DNA from: CAVTJX01 sp963735175
GTDB taxonomy: Bacteria; Electryoneota; RPQS01
Direction: 5' to 3'
Assembly: GCA_963735175.1 (NCBI GenBank)
Contig: CAVTJX010000005.1
Coordinates: 28,669 to 92,668 of the forward strand
Length of the DNA stretch: 64,000 nt
Both the position numbers and the translations under genes were made by a program. The notes beneath the pieces are model-generated. The model worked only from the letters and a program-made list of their open reading frames with translations, did not search any database and was not told the DNA's origin. Numbering within the stretch: position 1 is the first letter of the stretch; each line of letters begins with the position of its first letter. Of the stretch, positions 48,683-57,235 are shown piece after piece.

Positions 48683-49018
48683 ATGCCTCGTTCCGCTCAA
48701 CAACCCCCGTTTTTCCGCCGCCTGCTGCGGCCACTGCCGATCATCGGCATTCTTGGCACGCTGGCGTTCGCCGGCTGGTACTCCTTTGGCGTGTCCGGTG
48801 TGTGGTCCAGCTACAAGCTACGCCAGCAAAAGCAAACCCAGGCGGCGCGCATTCGACAGCTCGAATTACAGAAACAGCAACTCGTCGCCTACTACGCCGC
48901 GCTGAAAACGCAGGATGTCGCCGCCTATGAACGTGCCGCCCGCGAGCACGGTCTGGTGGCGCCGGGTGAGACGATTTACGAAATCAAAATCGAAGCGGAA
49001 ACGTCGCCCAGTCGATAG
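48683..49018 (+). CDS. FtsB/DivIC-like cell-division protein
   Basis: A 111-residue bitopic membrane protein. A short basic N terminus is followed by one membrane helix (about 17-37, PLPIIGILGTLAFAGWYSFG) and a periplasmic coiled coil rich in Gln, Leu and Arg (about 45-75), then a short conserved-looking end (LVAPGETIYEIKIE), which matches the GxVxPGEiv block of FtsB/DivIC proteins. These form the FtsQBL core of the divisome. The place directly after eno supports the call, since eno-ftsB is a recurrent order. DivIC and FtsB cannot be told apart here. Confidence 0.8.
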   Translation: MPRSAQQPPFFRRLLRPLPIIGILGTLAFAGWYSFGVSGVWSSYKLRQQKQTQAARIRQLELQKQQLVAYYAALKTQDVAAYERAAREHGLVAPGETIYEIKIEAETSPSR

Positions 49019-49090
49019 GCCGTTCTCGTTCAGCCTTTCCCCGGCCCGGCCTGCCGTCACAGGTCGGGTTTTCTCTCGCAGGACACCCTT

Positions 49091-49780
49091 ATGCCCACTC
49101 TATCCGATGCGGACGGCACGCCTACCGAAGTCCGCGTCAAACACCATTTCCGCCGCAACTTTGCGACCGGCCTGCTGATCCTGATTCCGCTTTGGGCGAC
49201 ACTCTACATTGTGATGTTCGTCGTCCATCTGTTGGGCGGCTATCTGTCGCCGTACCTCCGTAACCTCGCCGCGTGGCAAATTGGCACCAGCGCCTGGCTG
49301 GGACCGGCGGAATTGCTGGCGGACGTCGTGGCCTTCATCATCACCGTGCTGTTGATCGCTTTGCTCGGCGCGGCCGTCAGCCGCGTTTTCGGCCGCCGCA
49401 GCGTCAACGCGCTGAACCAGGCGCTTGGCCGGATTCCCGTGATCCGCGAAATTTATACCGGCGTGCGTGGGTTTTCCGAAGCGCTCTTCGGCGATAAAAC
49501 CAGCTTCAAGCGCGTCGTCGCCGTGCAATATCCGAACGAGCAGAGCTGGCGCATCGGCTTTGTCACCAGCGCCGCCGAATGGCGCATCCCCGAAGGCACC
49601 GGTCCGGCGCATCTGAGCGTCTTTGTGCCCGTTACACCCAACGCGACTTCCGGCTTTCTGCTGCTGACTCGCGCCGATCGCGTCATGCCGCTGTCGCTTT
49701 CCGTGGATGAAGCCATCAAACTCATCGTCTCCGGCGGCACGCTGACGCCCCCGCGCATGCAAACGCCGGCTACGGAATAA
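49091..49780 (+). CDS. DUF502-family membrane protein
   Basis: A 229-residue inner-membrane protein. Two membrane segments are clear (about 25-48, GLLILIPLWATLYIVMFVVHLLG; about 78-100, VVAFIITVLLIALLGAAVSRV). The rest carries the DUF502 signatures IPVIREIYTGVRGFSEALFG, FKRVVAVQYPNEQSWRIGFV and VFVPVTPNATSGFLLL. The ATG at 49091 has CAGGA upstream. The role of DUF502 proteins is unknown in most bacteria. It is followed by a strong terminator, so this is the end of the enolase-side transcript. Confidence 0.85.
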   Translation: MPTLSDADGTPTEVRVKHHFRRNFATGLLILIPLWATLYIVMFVVHLLGGYLSPYLRNLAAWQIGTSAWLGPAELLADVVAFIITVLLIALLGAAVSRVFGRRSVNALNQALGRIPVIREIYTGVRGFSEALFGDKTSFKRVVAVQYPNEQSWRIGFVTSAAEWRIPEGTGPAHLSVFVPVTPNATSGFLLLTRADRVMPLSLSVDEAIKLIVSGGTLTPPRMQTPATE

Positions 49781-49800
49781 CTTTCGCGAAGATATTTTTG

Positions 49801-49842
49801 AACGGCAACGTCCGGCCAATGCGCCGGACGTTGCCGTTTTAA
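49801..49842 (+). terminator. Rho-independent terminator
   Basis: A 16-bp perfect stem (AACGGCAACGTCCGGC, loop of six, 49801-49838) followed by TTTT-type residues. It lies 20 bp after the DUF502 stop. Confidence 0.9.
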
Positions 49843-50007
49843 CAGGGTGACCTTGCCGTTGAAAGAGGCGAGTATTCAATGAGTATTTTCGAAGCAAAAT
49901 GGCATGCGTATCCATTGCACACTTTCGCGCGGTGAGAAAAACTGCGGATGATTCGGATTCACAAAGTTACACTGGATACTTAGCGGTACTTGCACTGAGC
50001 GGGGGTG

Positions 50008-50036
50008 TTGCGTATCACAGTTCAGTAATTTATACT
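50008..50036 (+). promoter_or_regulatory. Sigma-70-type promoter for the papain-like gene
   Basis: TTGCGT (50008-50013), exactly 17 bases, TATACT (50031-50036). It gives a leader of about 110 nt to the ATG at 50153. An overlapping pair, TTGCAC and TATCAC, lies 18 bases upstream. The 370-bp spacer (49781-50152) holds nothing else besides the terminator. Confidence 0.6.
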
Positions 50037-50152
50037 CCTTGCGGTTGAAGGCCGGTGCTGAACCTGAATCTGCCGGATCGGCCGTATCTGCGGTGCGCAA
50101 GTGGCGCGCGGCGGCCCTCCGTTCCGTAATCCAAGAAACAGGAGGAGAGGCG

Positions 50153-51127
50153 ATGGCTGAAGTCTTGAAACGCGAAGAGAAGAAGGCAATGCGCGTGCCC
50201 GAGCTGGCCGAGTACCGGGAAGTAAGCATGGAGCGAGAGCCGCTGATTCAACCCGCTCTTGAATCTCTGAAGACAGGTTGGATCCCCGACATCCCGGATT
50301 TCCGTGACTACACCATGGAGCATGAGGAGGTCGCGCCCCTCCTCGCGAAATTGAATGTGCCGCTGACCGGCATCGGTGCGTTGCCACCGTCTGTTGACCT
50401 GCGGGCGGACTGTTCACCCATCGAAACTCAGCACCCCCTGGGGTCCTGCACCGCGCAGGCCGGAGTCGGCTTGCTGGAGTACTTTGAACGCCGCGCGTTC
50501 GGCAGGCACATCGACGGTTCGCGGCTGTTCCTTTATTTCGTCAGCCGCCGGCTGGGAAATATGCACGGCGATGTCGGTTGTTACCTGCGCCTGACGATGG
50601 GCGGCATGACGCTGTTCGGCGTGCCGCACGAGCAATTCTGGCCCTATAATCCCGCCAACATCGACGTCGATCCGCCCGCCTTTGTCTACGCGCTGGCGCA
50701 AAACTATCAGGCGGTGATTTACTACCGCCTCGATCCGCCGGGTACTCCGTATAACAACGCATTCGTGATGAGACTGAAGCTGCTGCTCTTTGCCAAGCTG
50801 CCGATGATGTTCGGTTTCACCGTCTACCGCGATGCGATCACGCAGGTGACCAACGGGCGGATTCCGTTCCCCACCCCCCGCGATACGGTTTACGCCGGCC
50901 ATGCGGTGGATATTGTCGGCTATGACGACAACCTTCCAATCAAGAATCGCTCCCTCGGCGGTATCGAGACCAGAGGCGCGTTCCTGATTCGCAACTCCTG
51001 GGGACCCGGCTGGGGCATGAATGGGTACGGGTATCTGCCCTACGAGTACATGCTCAAGGGTCTGACCCGGGATTTCTGGACACTCAATAAAGCCGAATGG
51101 GTAGACACCGGCCGCTTCGGAATTTGA
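50153..51127 (+). CDS. Papain-like (C1 family) cysteine peptidase without signal peptide
   Basis: A 324-residue protein of the C1/papain fold. The catalytic Cys99 lies in LGSCTAQAG (papain has GSCWAFA), the oxyanion Gln is Gln93, six residues before it as in papain, the catalytic His is His250 in AGHAVDIVGYDD, and Asn281 lies in LIRNSWGPGWGMNGYGYLP. A conserved-looking N-terminal segment (about 38-90; GWIPDIPDFRDYT and PPSVDLR) matches bacterial C1 peptidases. CAGGAGGAG lies just before the ATG at 50153. No signal or membrane segment is present, so it is predicted to be cytosolic or released without Sec. Substrate and role are unknown; a regulatory, toxin-like or storage role cannot be separated by sequence. 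Confidence 0.85.
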   Translation: MAEVLKREEKKAMRVPELAEYREVSMEREPLIQPALESLKTGWIPDIPDFRDYTMEHEEVAPLLAKLNVPLTGIGALPPSVDLRADCSPIETQHPLGSCTAQAGVGLLEYFERRAFGRHIDGSRLFLYFVSRRLGNMHGDVGCYLRLTMGGMTLFGVPHEQFWPYNPANIDVDPPAFVYALAQNYQAVIYYRLDPPGTPYNNAFVMRLKLLLFAKLPMMFGFTVYRDAITQVTNGRIPFPTPRDTVYAGHAVDIVGYDDNLPIKNRSLGGIETRGAFLIRNSWGPGWGMNGYGYLPYEYMLKGLTRDFWTLNKAEWVDTGRFGI

Positions 51128-51153
51128 GTGTCTTCGCACGGCCATTTCGGAAA

Positions 51154-51190
51154 ACCAGAAGCCCGGCAAATCTGCCGGGCTTCTGGTATC
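51154..51190 (+). terminator. Rho-independent terminator
   Basis: A 15-bp perfect stem ACCAGAAGCCCGGCA with its complement across loop AATC (51154-51187). It lies 26 bp after the papain-like gene. The tail is not a strong T tract. Confidence 0.8.
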
Positions 51191-51302
51191 CATGCGGGTA
51201 TATCGAAAGCCGAAAGCAATCCGTGTCCGGCAAATGTCTGAAGCGCCGCCGTTCGCTGTCCTTATTTCGAGTCGTTGATTCTGCTGTGCGCTCCGAACTT
51301 GC

Positions 51303-52397
51303 TCACGCCGTCGCTTCCGGGTTGCTATGAAACACGTCACGATAGACGTCGAGGCTCGATTTCAACAGCGCGGCCACCACCGGGCCGATCAACACGCCGA
51401 AAAAACCGAAGGTCGCGATTCCGCCGAGCGTCGTGAGAAAGATGACGAGCTGGTGCATGGCGATGGCGCGGTGCACGAGATAGGGTCGCAGCAGATTATC
51501 AATACTGCCGACCACGATCGCTCCCCAGGCCAGCAGACCGATGGCGAACCAGATCTTGCCCGCGATAAACAATCCCGCTGCCACCGGGACAATCACCACG
51601 CCCGTCCCCACGCTTGGAACCAGCGTCGAGATCATGGCGGCCACGGAAAGAAAGATCACCGCCGGCGCCCCCACCACCCAGAACGCGAGGCCGCAGACAG
51701 CGCCCTGCACCACGCCGATCACGCCCAGCATCTTCAAGGTGGCGACGCTGGTCGCAAAGAAACTCTCGATTAATTGCGCCGAATGCTCCGGCTCCAGCGG
51801 CAGGATGCTCTTCAGCCACGCGATAAACCGGTCGCCGTCAAGATAGAAATAATACAGCGTGTACAGCGCGACGAACAACATCACCGAAAATTGAAAGATG
51901 CCGCTCGCGGTCTTTTGCGCAAGCTTCAGCAGAAATTGACCCACCAGCGTCGACAATTGGGCCGCCCGCGTGCGGATCTCCTCGGCGCTGATTTCAAAGC
52001 CGAACAGATAGAGGCTGCGCCCATGCGTGATGCGTTCGATGCCCGCGGTGAGCTGCGGCTGCAACGGCCCGAACCACTCCTGCGCCTGCTGGCCTAACGT
52101 GGCCGCGTCCGACGCCATCAGGGTAATGATCACCACCAGCGGGATCACGACCACCAGCAGTGTAGCGAGAATCGCGAGCGCGGCCGAAAGCCCGCGCCGC
52201 CCGCGCGTGCGCCGCAACAACCGCTCGTACATTTTGCGCGTCATCACCCACAGCAGAATGCCGGCGACGAATCCCATCGCCACCGGGGCGATCGTGTACA
52301 CGAACAGCGCGAACAGCACGGCGATCAGCACCAGCACAAACACGCGGCGCTGGCGGCGAAGTTCGCCGGGGTCCATCGGCACATTGGAAGATGTCAT
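51303..52397 (-). CDS. AI-2E/PerM-family membrane transporter
   Basis: A 364-residue polytopic protein of the AI-2E transporter (PerM/YdiK) family. About seven membrane segments can be placed: two near the N terminus (22-52), one at 72-92, then after a periplasmic stretch the pair near 160-190, and a C-terminal set with the conserved MISTLVPSVGTGVVIVPVAA and LVHRAIAMHQLVIFLTTLGGI. Members include autoinducer exporters, Na/H antiporters and transporters of unknown cargo, so the substrate cannot be assigned. It is transcribed in the same direction as the Tol-Pal operon but separated from it by a terminator, so it is probably its own unit. Confidence 0.88.
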   Translation of the reverse strand: MTSSNVPMDPGELRRQRRVFVLVLIAVLFALFVYTIAPVAMGFVAGILLWVMTRKMYERLLRRTRGRRGLSAALAILATLLVVVIPLVVIITLMASDAATLGQQAQEWFGPLQPQLTAGIERITHGRSLYLFGFEISAEEIRTRAAQLSTLVGQFLLKLAQKTASGIFQFSVMLFVALYTLYYFYLDGDRFIAWLKSILPLEPEHSAQLIESFFATSVATLKMLGVIGVVQGAVCGLAFWVVGAPAVIFLSVAAMISTLVPSVGTGVVIVPVAAGLFIAGKIWFAIGLLAWGAIVVGSIDNLLRPYLVHRAIAMHQLVIFLTTLGGIATFGFFGVLIGPVVAALLKSSLDVYRDVFHSNPEATA

Positions 52398-52407
52398 GGC
52401 TGCAAAG

Positions 52408-52446
52408 GTTAAAGAAAAGCCTCATCGCGCCGCGCGGGATGAGGCT
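52408..52446 (-). terminator. Terminator after the Tol-Pal operon
   Basis: The stem AGCCTCAT pairs with ATGAGGCT around a G/C-rich loop (52418-52446); on the minus strand it is followed by TTTTCTTTAA. It lies 34 bp after cpoB and just before the AI-2E-type gene. Confidence 0.75.
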
Positions 52447-52479
52447 GAGTCATCGTAATGACCGGCCGTGCGCGTCGCG

Positions 52480-53217
52480 TCACCGCCGTTTAAGTTCGTC
52501 CAGCCGCTGCTGCGCAACCTTGGCTTCTTCCGAATACGGGAACTGCTTCACCAGGTCATCCCACGTCTTGCGCGCCTGGCGGTTATCGCCCTGTGCGCGA
52601 TAAGCCAGCCCCATCTTCAGCAGCGCTGCAGAGGCCTTGCCGCCCTTCGGATTCATCTGGACGACGCGTTCATATTCCTGGATCGCGTCGTCGTACCGCT
52701 TGCGGGCATAGTATGTCTCCGCCAGGCCGTAACGCGCGTCGTCCGCCAGATCGCTCTTCGGATTAGTCTGGAGATACTGCAGAAAGCCGACTTCCGCAAG
52801 GTCGTAGTTCCCCAGGCTCAGGTCGCGTTGCGCCGCGTCGAAATAGTCCACGCCGATGCCGCCGCCTTGCGAGGTATCGGTGGCCGCCTGGCGGCGAATA
52901 AATTCCTCCAGCGGCGCCAGCGCGCGGTCCATGCGGGTCACGATTTCGTCCAGCCGCGCGGCCAGCGCTTCCACCCGTTCCTGCAGCGCGCTCGATCCGT
53001 ACTCCGTCTTGGTCTGCACGTCGCGCACCTGCTCCTTGAGTTCCGCCACGGAGCCTGTCAGGGCGCGTGCCTCGGCCTTCAGCGTGTCGGCATTCTGCTG
53101 CAACCGCTGGGTGTCGTCCTGCAACTGCATGACCTGCTGGCGCGAAGCGCAGCCGGTCAGCAGCAGCGCCAGCGCGAAGGTCAGTACCATCAGCCGGCGG
53201 CCGGCCGGGAGCGGCAT
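52480..53217 (-). CDS. cpoB: CpoB/YbgF-like Tol-Pal coordinator protein (lipoprotein type)
   Basis: A periplasmic protein of about 245 residues that in other bacteria couples peptidoglycan synthesis to Tol-driven constriction. A lipobox (LLLTGC) suggests an acylated form. After it comes a coiled coil (about 30-95, VMQLQDDTQRLQQNADTLKA), then three TPR repeats (about 130-240; YDLAEVGFLQYLQTNPKSDL, AETYYARKRYDDAIQEYERV). The start at 53217 is preceded by GGGAG and yields a clean signal; an in-frame ATG at 53256 is an alternative without ribosome site. It lies 50 bp after pal as the last gene of the operon, the standard cpoB position. Confidence 0.9.
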   Translation of the reverse strand: MPLPAGRRLMVLTFALALLLTGCASRQQVMQLQDDTQRLQQNADTLKAEARALTGSVAELKEQVRDVQTKTEYGSSALQERVEALAARLDEIVTRMDRALAPLEEFIRRQAATDTSQGGGIGVDYFDAAQRDLSLGNYDLAEVGFLQYLQTNPKSDLADDARYGLAETYYARKRYDDAIQEYERVVQMNPKGGKASAALLKMGLAYRAQGDNRQARKTWDDLVKQFPYSEEAKVAQQRLDELKRR

Positions 53218-53267
53218 CCGCTCCCGGCTTGGCCGCGTAACGTTACTACTCAGCATAGAAGGGGGTG

Positions 53268-53813
53268 TTAGCGGACCCTGAATTCGTCACGCCGGTTCTG
53301 ACCCCATGCCGCTTCGTCATGACCCGGATTCGCCGGGCGTTCTTCGCCGTAGCTGACCGTGCTGATCCGCGCGGCGTCGACGCCCGCGGCCACCAGCGCC
53401 TGCTTGCCGGCCGTCGCGCGGCGCTCGCCCAGCGCGAGGTTGTATTCGTTCGTGCCGCGCTCGTCGCAATGGCCTTCCACCGAAACCTGCCACACAGTCC
53501 AGCGGCGGAAGATCTCGGCATTGGTGGTCACGCGATCGCGCTGATCGCCGCGAATGTCCGCCCTGTCATAATCAAAATACACGGCCTGAAGGCGGGCGCG
53601 GTCGGCGTCCATTGCCGCCTGCAATTCGCGCGCGGCCTGGCCTGTCGTGTCCGGAGCGGCGGGCGGCGGCGTTACTTCTTCAACCTTCGGCGGCTCGGGC
53701 GGCGGCGGCGCTTCTTTCGGAGCCTTCTTCTTGCAGCCGGCGACGGAAAACGCCAGCGCCAGGACCAGGATGCCCAGAATGGGCAGGTAACGGGTAGTGA
53801 AGTGCTTTGTCAT
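53268..53813 (-). CDS. pal: Peptidoglycan-associated lipoprotein Pal (OmpA-like)
   Basis: A 181-residue lipoprotein of the outer membrane. The lipobox SVAGC gives acylated Cys27. A Pro/Lys/Glu-rich linker (28-60) leads to the OmpA-like domain (about 72-181) with VYFDYDRADI, VEGHCDERGTNEYNLALGERRA and the peptidoglycan-binding Asp/Arg residues of that block, and SYGEERP. Pal ties the outer membrane to peptidoglycan and binds TolB. It follows the glycosyltransferase gene in the tol operon after a 213-bp gap that contains no gene, so it may have its own promoter. The family is certain. Confidence 0.95.
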   Translation of the reverse strand: MTKHFTTRYLPILGILVLALAFSVAGCKKKAPKEAPPPPEPPKVEEVTPPPAAPDTTGQAARELQAAMDADRARLQAVYFDYDRADIRGDQRDRVTTNAEIFRRWTVWQVSVEGHCDERGTNEYNLALGERRATAGKQALVAAGVDAARISTVSYGEERPANPGHDEAAWGQNRRDEFRVR

Positions 53814-54026
53814 GTTCTCTCCGCGATATGATTGGTTGGGACTACTGGAAAGGTTTTCAACTTTCAGAGAGGTCGTTTTTCCGTCCCCGCGGTAGCCCAG
53901 GGACGGAGCTTAAAATGAGCTGGATCAATACACGGCTGCGGGCCGTTGCAAACGTCATCAAATAGGAAAGTGGTCGCTATCGTGGGCGAGGCAACACCCG
54001 CGCGATAGCGCTGCCCGGGCGAAATT

Positions 54027-54741
54027 TCAGGAAAAAGGGTTTGCGATCCGGTGTTTGGTGTAGGAATAGAAGTACCAGAAAATCGACTTCCATCCCGGTT
54101 TCAACGTATAGTTCGCAGTCAATTCCGCCGTCGCCGCGTACCGTTCGCCGCCCCGCAGCCACGCGTCCACGGCTTCCCAGTCGGCGTCGTAGGTCAGGTT
54201 CCACGGCCCGTATTTCTCGATCAGGCTCCGGCGGTGCAGCATTTCGTTCAGGTCGATGCCGCAGAAATACGGCTTGCGCGTGACGCGCTTCAGGAGCAGT
54301 TTGCCCTCGGCGCTGCGCACAAACGAACCGCTGAAGGCAAAGGCGGCGTTTTGCTTTTCCAGCGCGGCCGCCAGCGATTCCAGATGCCGCGGCTCCCACC
54401 AGTTGTCGTCGTCGAGGTAGGCGATGAGCGGCGCGTCGGAACTTCTGAATCGCCAGGTTGCGCCCGTAATAGCCGAAGCGGTCGCCGGGTACGTCCAGCG
54501 CGATGTAGCGCCGCGGTCCGGCATCGCCATAACCGTATTTCGCAACCAGCGCCGCCGTCTGCGCACAGTCCTCGCAGCCCGCGCCCTTGGCGCATTGCGC
54601 CTTGACGATCATGTGCTCGACCTGCGGATACGTCTGGCCAGCCACGGCCTGAATATTCCGTTCGAGATTGTCCACGCGGTGCGTGCCCGCCAAGCGGTGC
54701 AGCGTCGGCGTGCAGACGAGAATCTTCGGCGACGTCGCCAT
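54027..54741 (-). CDS. Family 2-type glycosyltransferase inside the tol operon, one frame change
   Basis: A cytosolic glycosyltransferase of about 237 residues with GT-A fold features: an N-terminal strand (KILVCTPTLHRLAG), AVAGQTYPQVEHMIV, and the metal-binding DDD in IAYLDDDNWWEP. The frame changes near 54435, between AIQKF and SSDAPLIAY. It starts in the stop of tolB (TGATG), so the two are coupled. Normal tol operons go straight from tolB to pal, so the inserted sugar transferase is unusual. Four Cys (CAKGAGCEDC) near residue 65 may bind a metal. Donor and acceptor are unknown. It could modify an envelope polysaccharide linked to division. Confidence 0.8.
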
Positions 54742-56117
54742 CAGTTCTGTTCCGCCACCTGCATCGCCGGTCCCCACTGCGGCTGCGAGGCGTCCAGCCC
54801 GAAGGTGAGTTGGCGCGCATTGCTGCCGTCCCAGTTGCAGGTCCAGATGGACGACTTGCCGTTGCCCGAACTGCGCCGTATAAACGAGCTTCATCCCGTC
54901 GGGCGACCAGCTCGGATCGAGATTCGAGCCTTCGCCGGTCACGCGCCGCTCGCCCGAGCCGTCGAGGTCGATCGTAAAAATCTGAAAACCGATTTCGCGG
55001 CTGGCGTAGGCGATCAAATCCCCGCGCGGCGACCAGCGTGCGGTTTCGTTGTAGTTACCGGCCAGGGTCAACCGCGTCACGCTCGTGCCGTCAAAATCCA
55101 TGCGGTAGACCTGTGGCGTGCTGCTGCGGTCCGAGGTGAAGACAAGATCCCGTCCCGTTGGCGACCACGAAGGCGAGGTATCGATGCCGTAGCTGATCGT
55201 AAGCTGCGAGCGCCCCGTGCCGTCCAGACGGCAGCGGTAAATTTCCGCGTTGCCGTCGCCCGGCCGAACTGTAGGCCACCCACTGGCCGTCCGGCGAAAC
55301 CGCCGGCGCGCTGTCCACGCGCGGCGAAGCCACGAACGACGTGATCCGCCCCGAACCCAGATCATACTTGTAGATATCCGCGTTGCCCCCGCGAAACGAG
55401 GTGAAGAACAGCGTCCGGCCGTCCGGCGCCCACGAGGGCGACATGTTCACCGTGTTGTCGCGCGTCAGCGCGTGCGGATTGGCTCCGTCCCAGTCCATCG
55501 CCCACAGGTTCTTGCTGTCGCCGGTCTTCACGACGAACACGATCTGTGTGCCGAACGCGCCCACATCCCCCGTGAGGGTCTTCGTGATCCACGCCGCGAT
55601 CTCGATGTCCGGCGGGCCGCAACTGGTCTGTCGCAAAGCGGAATTGTCGATTCGCCATGGCCTGCGCGATCCGCGGCTGATAAATGGCGATGTCGGCGGT
55701 TGCGCCTTCCCAGCCCATGGTCAGCGTCCCCTGCACGCGGGCGGCTTCCGATCCGGCAAAGGTGCGCAGCGTGTCGAAGGTGTTGCCCACGCGCTGCACG
55801 CGTTCCACCCAGTCGGGCGGCAGGTCGTTCGGATCCAAAACGTTGAAATAGCCGCTGTAATCCAGATCGGCGTTCACCAGGTCGCGAAGTTGCGCGGGAA
55901 AGGTCCCGGCAAAGGCGCTGTCCGCGGCGGCACGGAATGGCATCACCACAATGTCCATCCGGGCGACCGACGTGCCGATGATCTGCATGCCGATCGGCCC
56001 ACTGCCTGCGGGCTGCTGTGCATAAAGAAGGGACGCAAGGAGCGGCAGGACGGTCCAAGGGGCGAGGACCGCGACACTCCTCAAAAAAGACGGCGAGCGC
56101 CGCAAGCCAAAGAGCAT
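54741..56117 (-). CDS. tolB: Tol-Pal system protein TolB, three frame changes
   Basis: A periplasmic protein that links Pal to the Tol motor during division. A signal sequence (about 5-32, ending LLASLLYAQQ) is followed by the TolB N-terminal domain (DIVVMPFRAAADSAFAGTFP, LVNADLDYSGYFNVLDP) and a beta-propeller made of WSPDG-type blades (SPSWAPDGRTLFFTSFRGGN; PSWSPTGRDLVFTSDRSSTP; LDPSWSPDGMKLVYTA). The frame changes near 55628, 55262 and 54857. Each time the next frame continues the same blade, and the joined length of about 458 residues is normal. The stop overlaps the glycosyltransferase start by one base. It follows the tolA-like gene. Confidence 0.9.
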
Positions 56118-56136
56118 AAGAAAATCTACCGGGGCC

Positions 56137-56802
56137 TTACCGCTGCGCCAGCGGATTGGTGACGAATTCAAAGTAGAGATCGAGTTGTCCCTGGGCGTAC
56201 TCCGGCGGCAGGCCGGGGAAGGGGACCGCCGCGCGGATCGCGCGTTCGGCCGCCTGATCCACCAACAGATTGCCCGAGGACTTCAGCTTCGAAAAATTGG
56301 CAATCTGTCCGTTCTTCTGAATCGAAAAACTGACGGTCGCCAGTTGCTGGGTCTTGATTCCCGGCGGTGGCCGGAAATTCGACTGGATCTTGTTCTGGAC
56401 GAGCGCGAGGTAATAATTGTATTCGCCAAACTCGCTGCCCTTGACGCCCAACGTGCCCGCCGGTCCCTTCACCTCCACGTTGCCCCCCGCACCCTGCCGG
56501 GGGCCGGGTGTAGGTTTTGGCACCGTCGGCTTTTTCACGTCGTTCGACGCCAGGTCCCGCTCCGGTTTCGGATTCGCTTTGCCCTTGTCCGGGAGTGGCA
56601 ACCGCGGGGACTGCTCCTCACCTCCCGTCGGCACCACGGGACTCAGCGGCCCCGGCGTCGCCGGCACCGTGCGAAACTGGATCAGCTTCACATTGGTCAC
56701 CGACGGCAACGGCTTCTGAGCTTCGTGCGCGCCGCTCGCCCACACCATCGCGAGCCCGGCCACAACGTGCAAGCCCAGTGACATGAAAAACGATCCGCGC
56801 AT
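56137..56802 (-). CDS. TolA/TonB-like energy transducer
   Basis: A 221-residue inner-membrane protein: one N-terminal helix (about 5-23), a Pro/Lys/Gly-rich periplasmic linker (about 45-120), and a TonB/TolA C-terminal domain (about 125-215; YNYYLALVQNKIQSNFRPPP, VSFSIQKNGQIANFSKLKSS, AAERAIRAAVPFPGLPPEY). Its place between tolR and tolB makes it the TolA equivalent of this operon, spanning the periplasm to Pal and TolB. The long Ala-rich helix of E. coli TolA is absent; a short TolA of this kind is known in other phyla. I leave the symbol open because the domain type is closer to TonB. Confidence 0.85.
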   Translation of the reverse strand: MRGSFFMSLGLHVVAGLAMVWASGAHEAQKPLPSVTNVKLIQFRTVPATPGPLSPVVPTGGEEQSPRLPLPDKGKANPKPERDLASNDVKKPTVPKPTPGPRQGAGGNVEVKGPAGTLGVKGSEFGEYNYYLALVQNKIQSNFRPPPGIKTQQLATVSFSIQKNGQIANFSKLKSSGNLLVDQAAERAIRAAVPFPGLPPEYAQGQLDLYFEFVTNPLAQR

Positions 56803-56806
56803 GCCG

Positions 56807-57235
56807 TTACCTCCGGCGTCCGGTGCGCGACTGCTTCGGCTCCGCCACCAGTCCGAGGTTGTTCACGCCCGCCTGGCGCAGCGCATCCACGACATTCAAA
56901 ACCCGCGCGTAGGCCACGGCGCTATCGGCCTTCAAATATACCGCCCGCCCGGAATCGGAGCCGTAAATCTGCTTGAAGGCGACGTCAAAACTCGATTCAT
57001 CCACCGGCGTGCCATCCAGCAGAATCCGCCCCGTCTGCTGAATCACGATGTCGATCCCTTCCTTGTCGGTGGGCATGGCCGATACCGCGCGCGGCACCGC
57101 GATGTCCACCGAACTCTTCATGATCGGAGCCGCCACCATAAAGACGATCAGCAGCACCATCGTCACGTCGACGAGTGAGGTCACGTTGATATCGGGAATC
57201 GGCCGGTAAGGAACCTTGAACGTCCGCCGCTTCAT
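56807..57235 (-). CDS. tolR: TolR/ExbD-family biopolymer transport protein
   Basis: A 142-residue inner-membrane protein. The single helix near 20-42 includes the proton-conducting Asp (INVTSLVDVTMVLLIVFMVA), followed by the periplasmic ExbD/TolR domain (about 45-140; DIAVPRAVSA, KEGIDIVIQQTGRILLDG, KADSAVAYARVLNVVDALRQ). The ATG at 57235 overlaps the tolQ stop by four bases (ATGA). Earlier in-frame codons would be inside tolQ and do not match the family. With TolQ it forms the proton-driven stator-motor unit that energises TolA. Confidence 0.93.
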   Translation of the reverse strand: MKRRTFKVPYRPIPDINVTSLVDVTMVLLIVFMVAAPIMKSSVDIAVPRAVSAMPTDKEGIDIVIQQTGRILLDGTPVDESSFDVAFKQIYGSDSGRAVYLKADSAVAYARVLNVVDALRQAGVNNLGLVAEPKQSRTGRRR

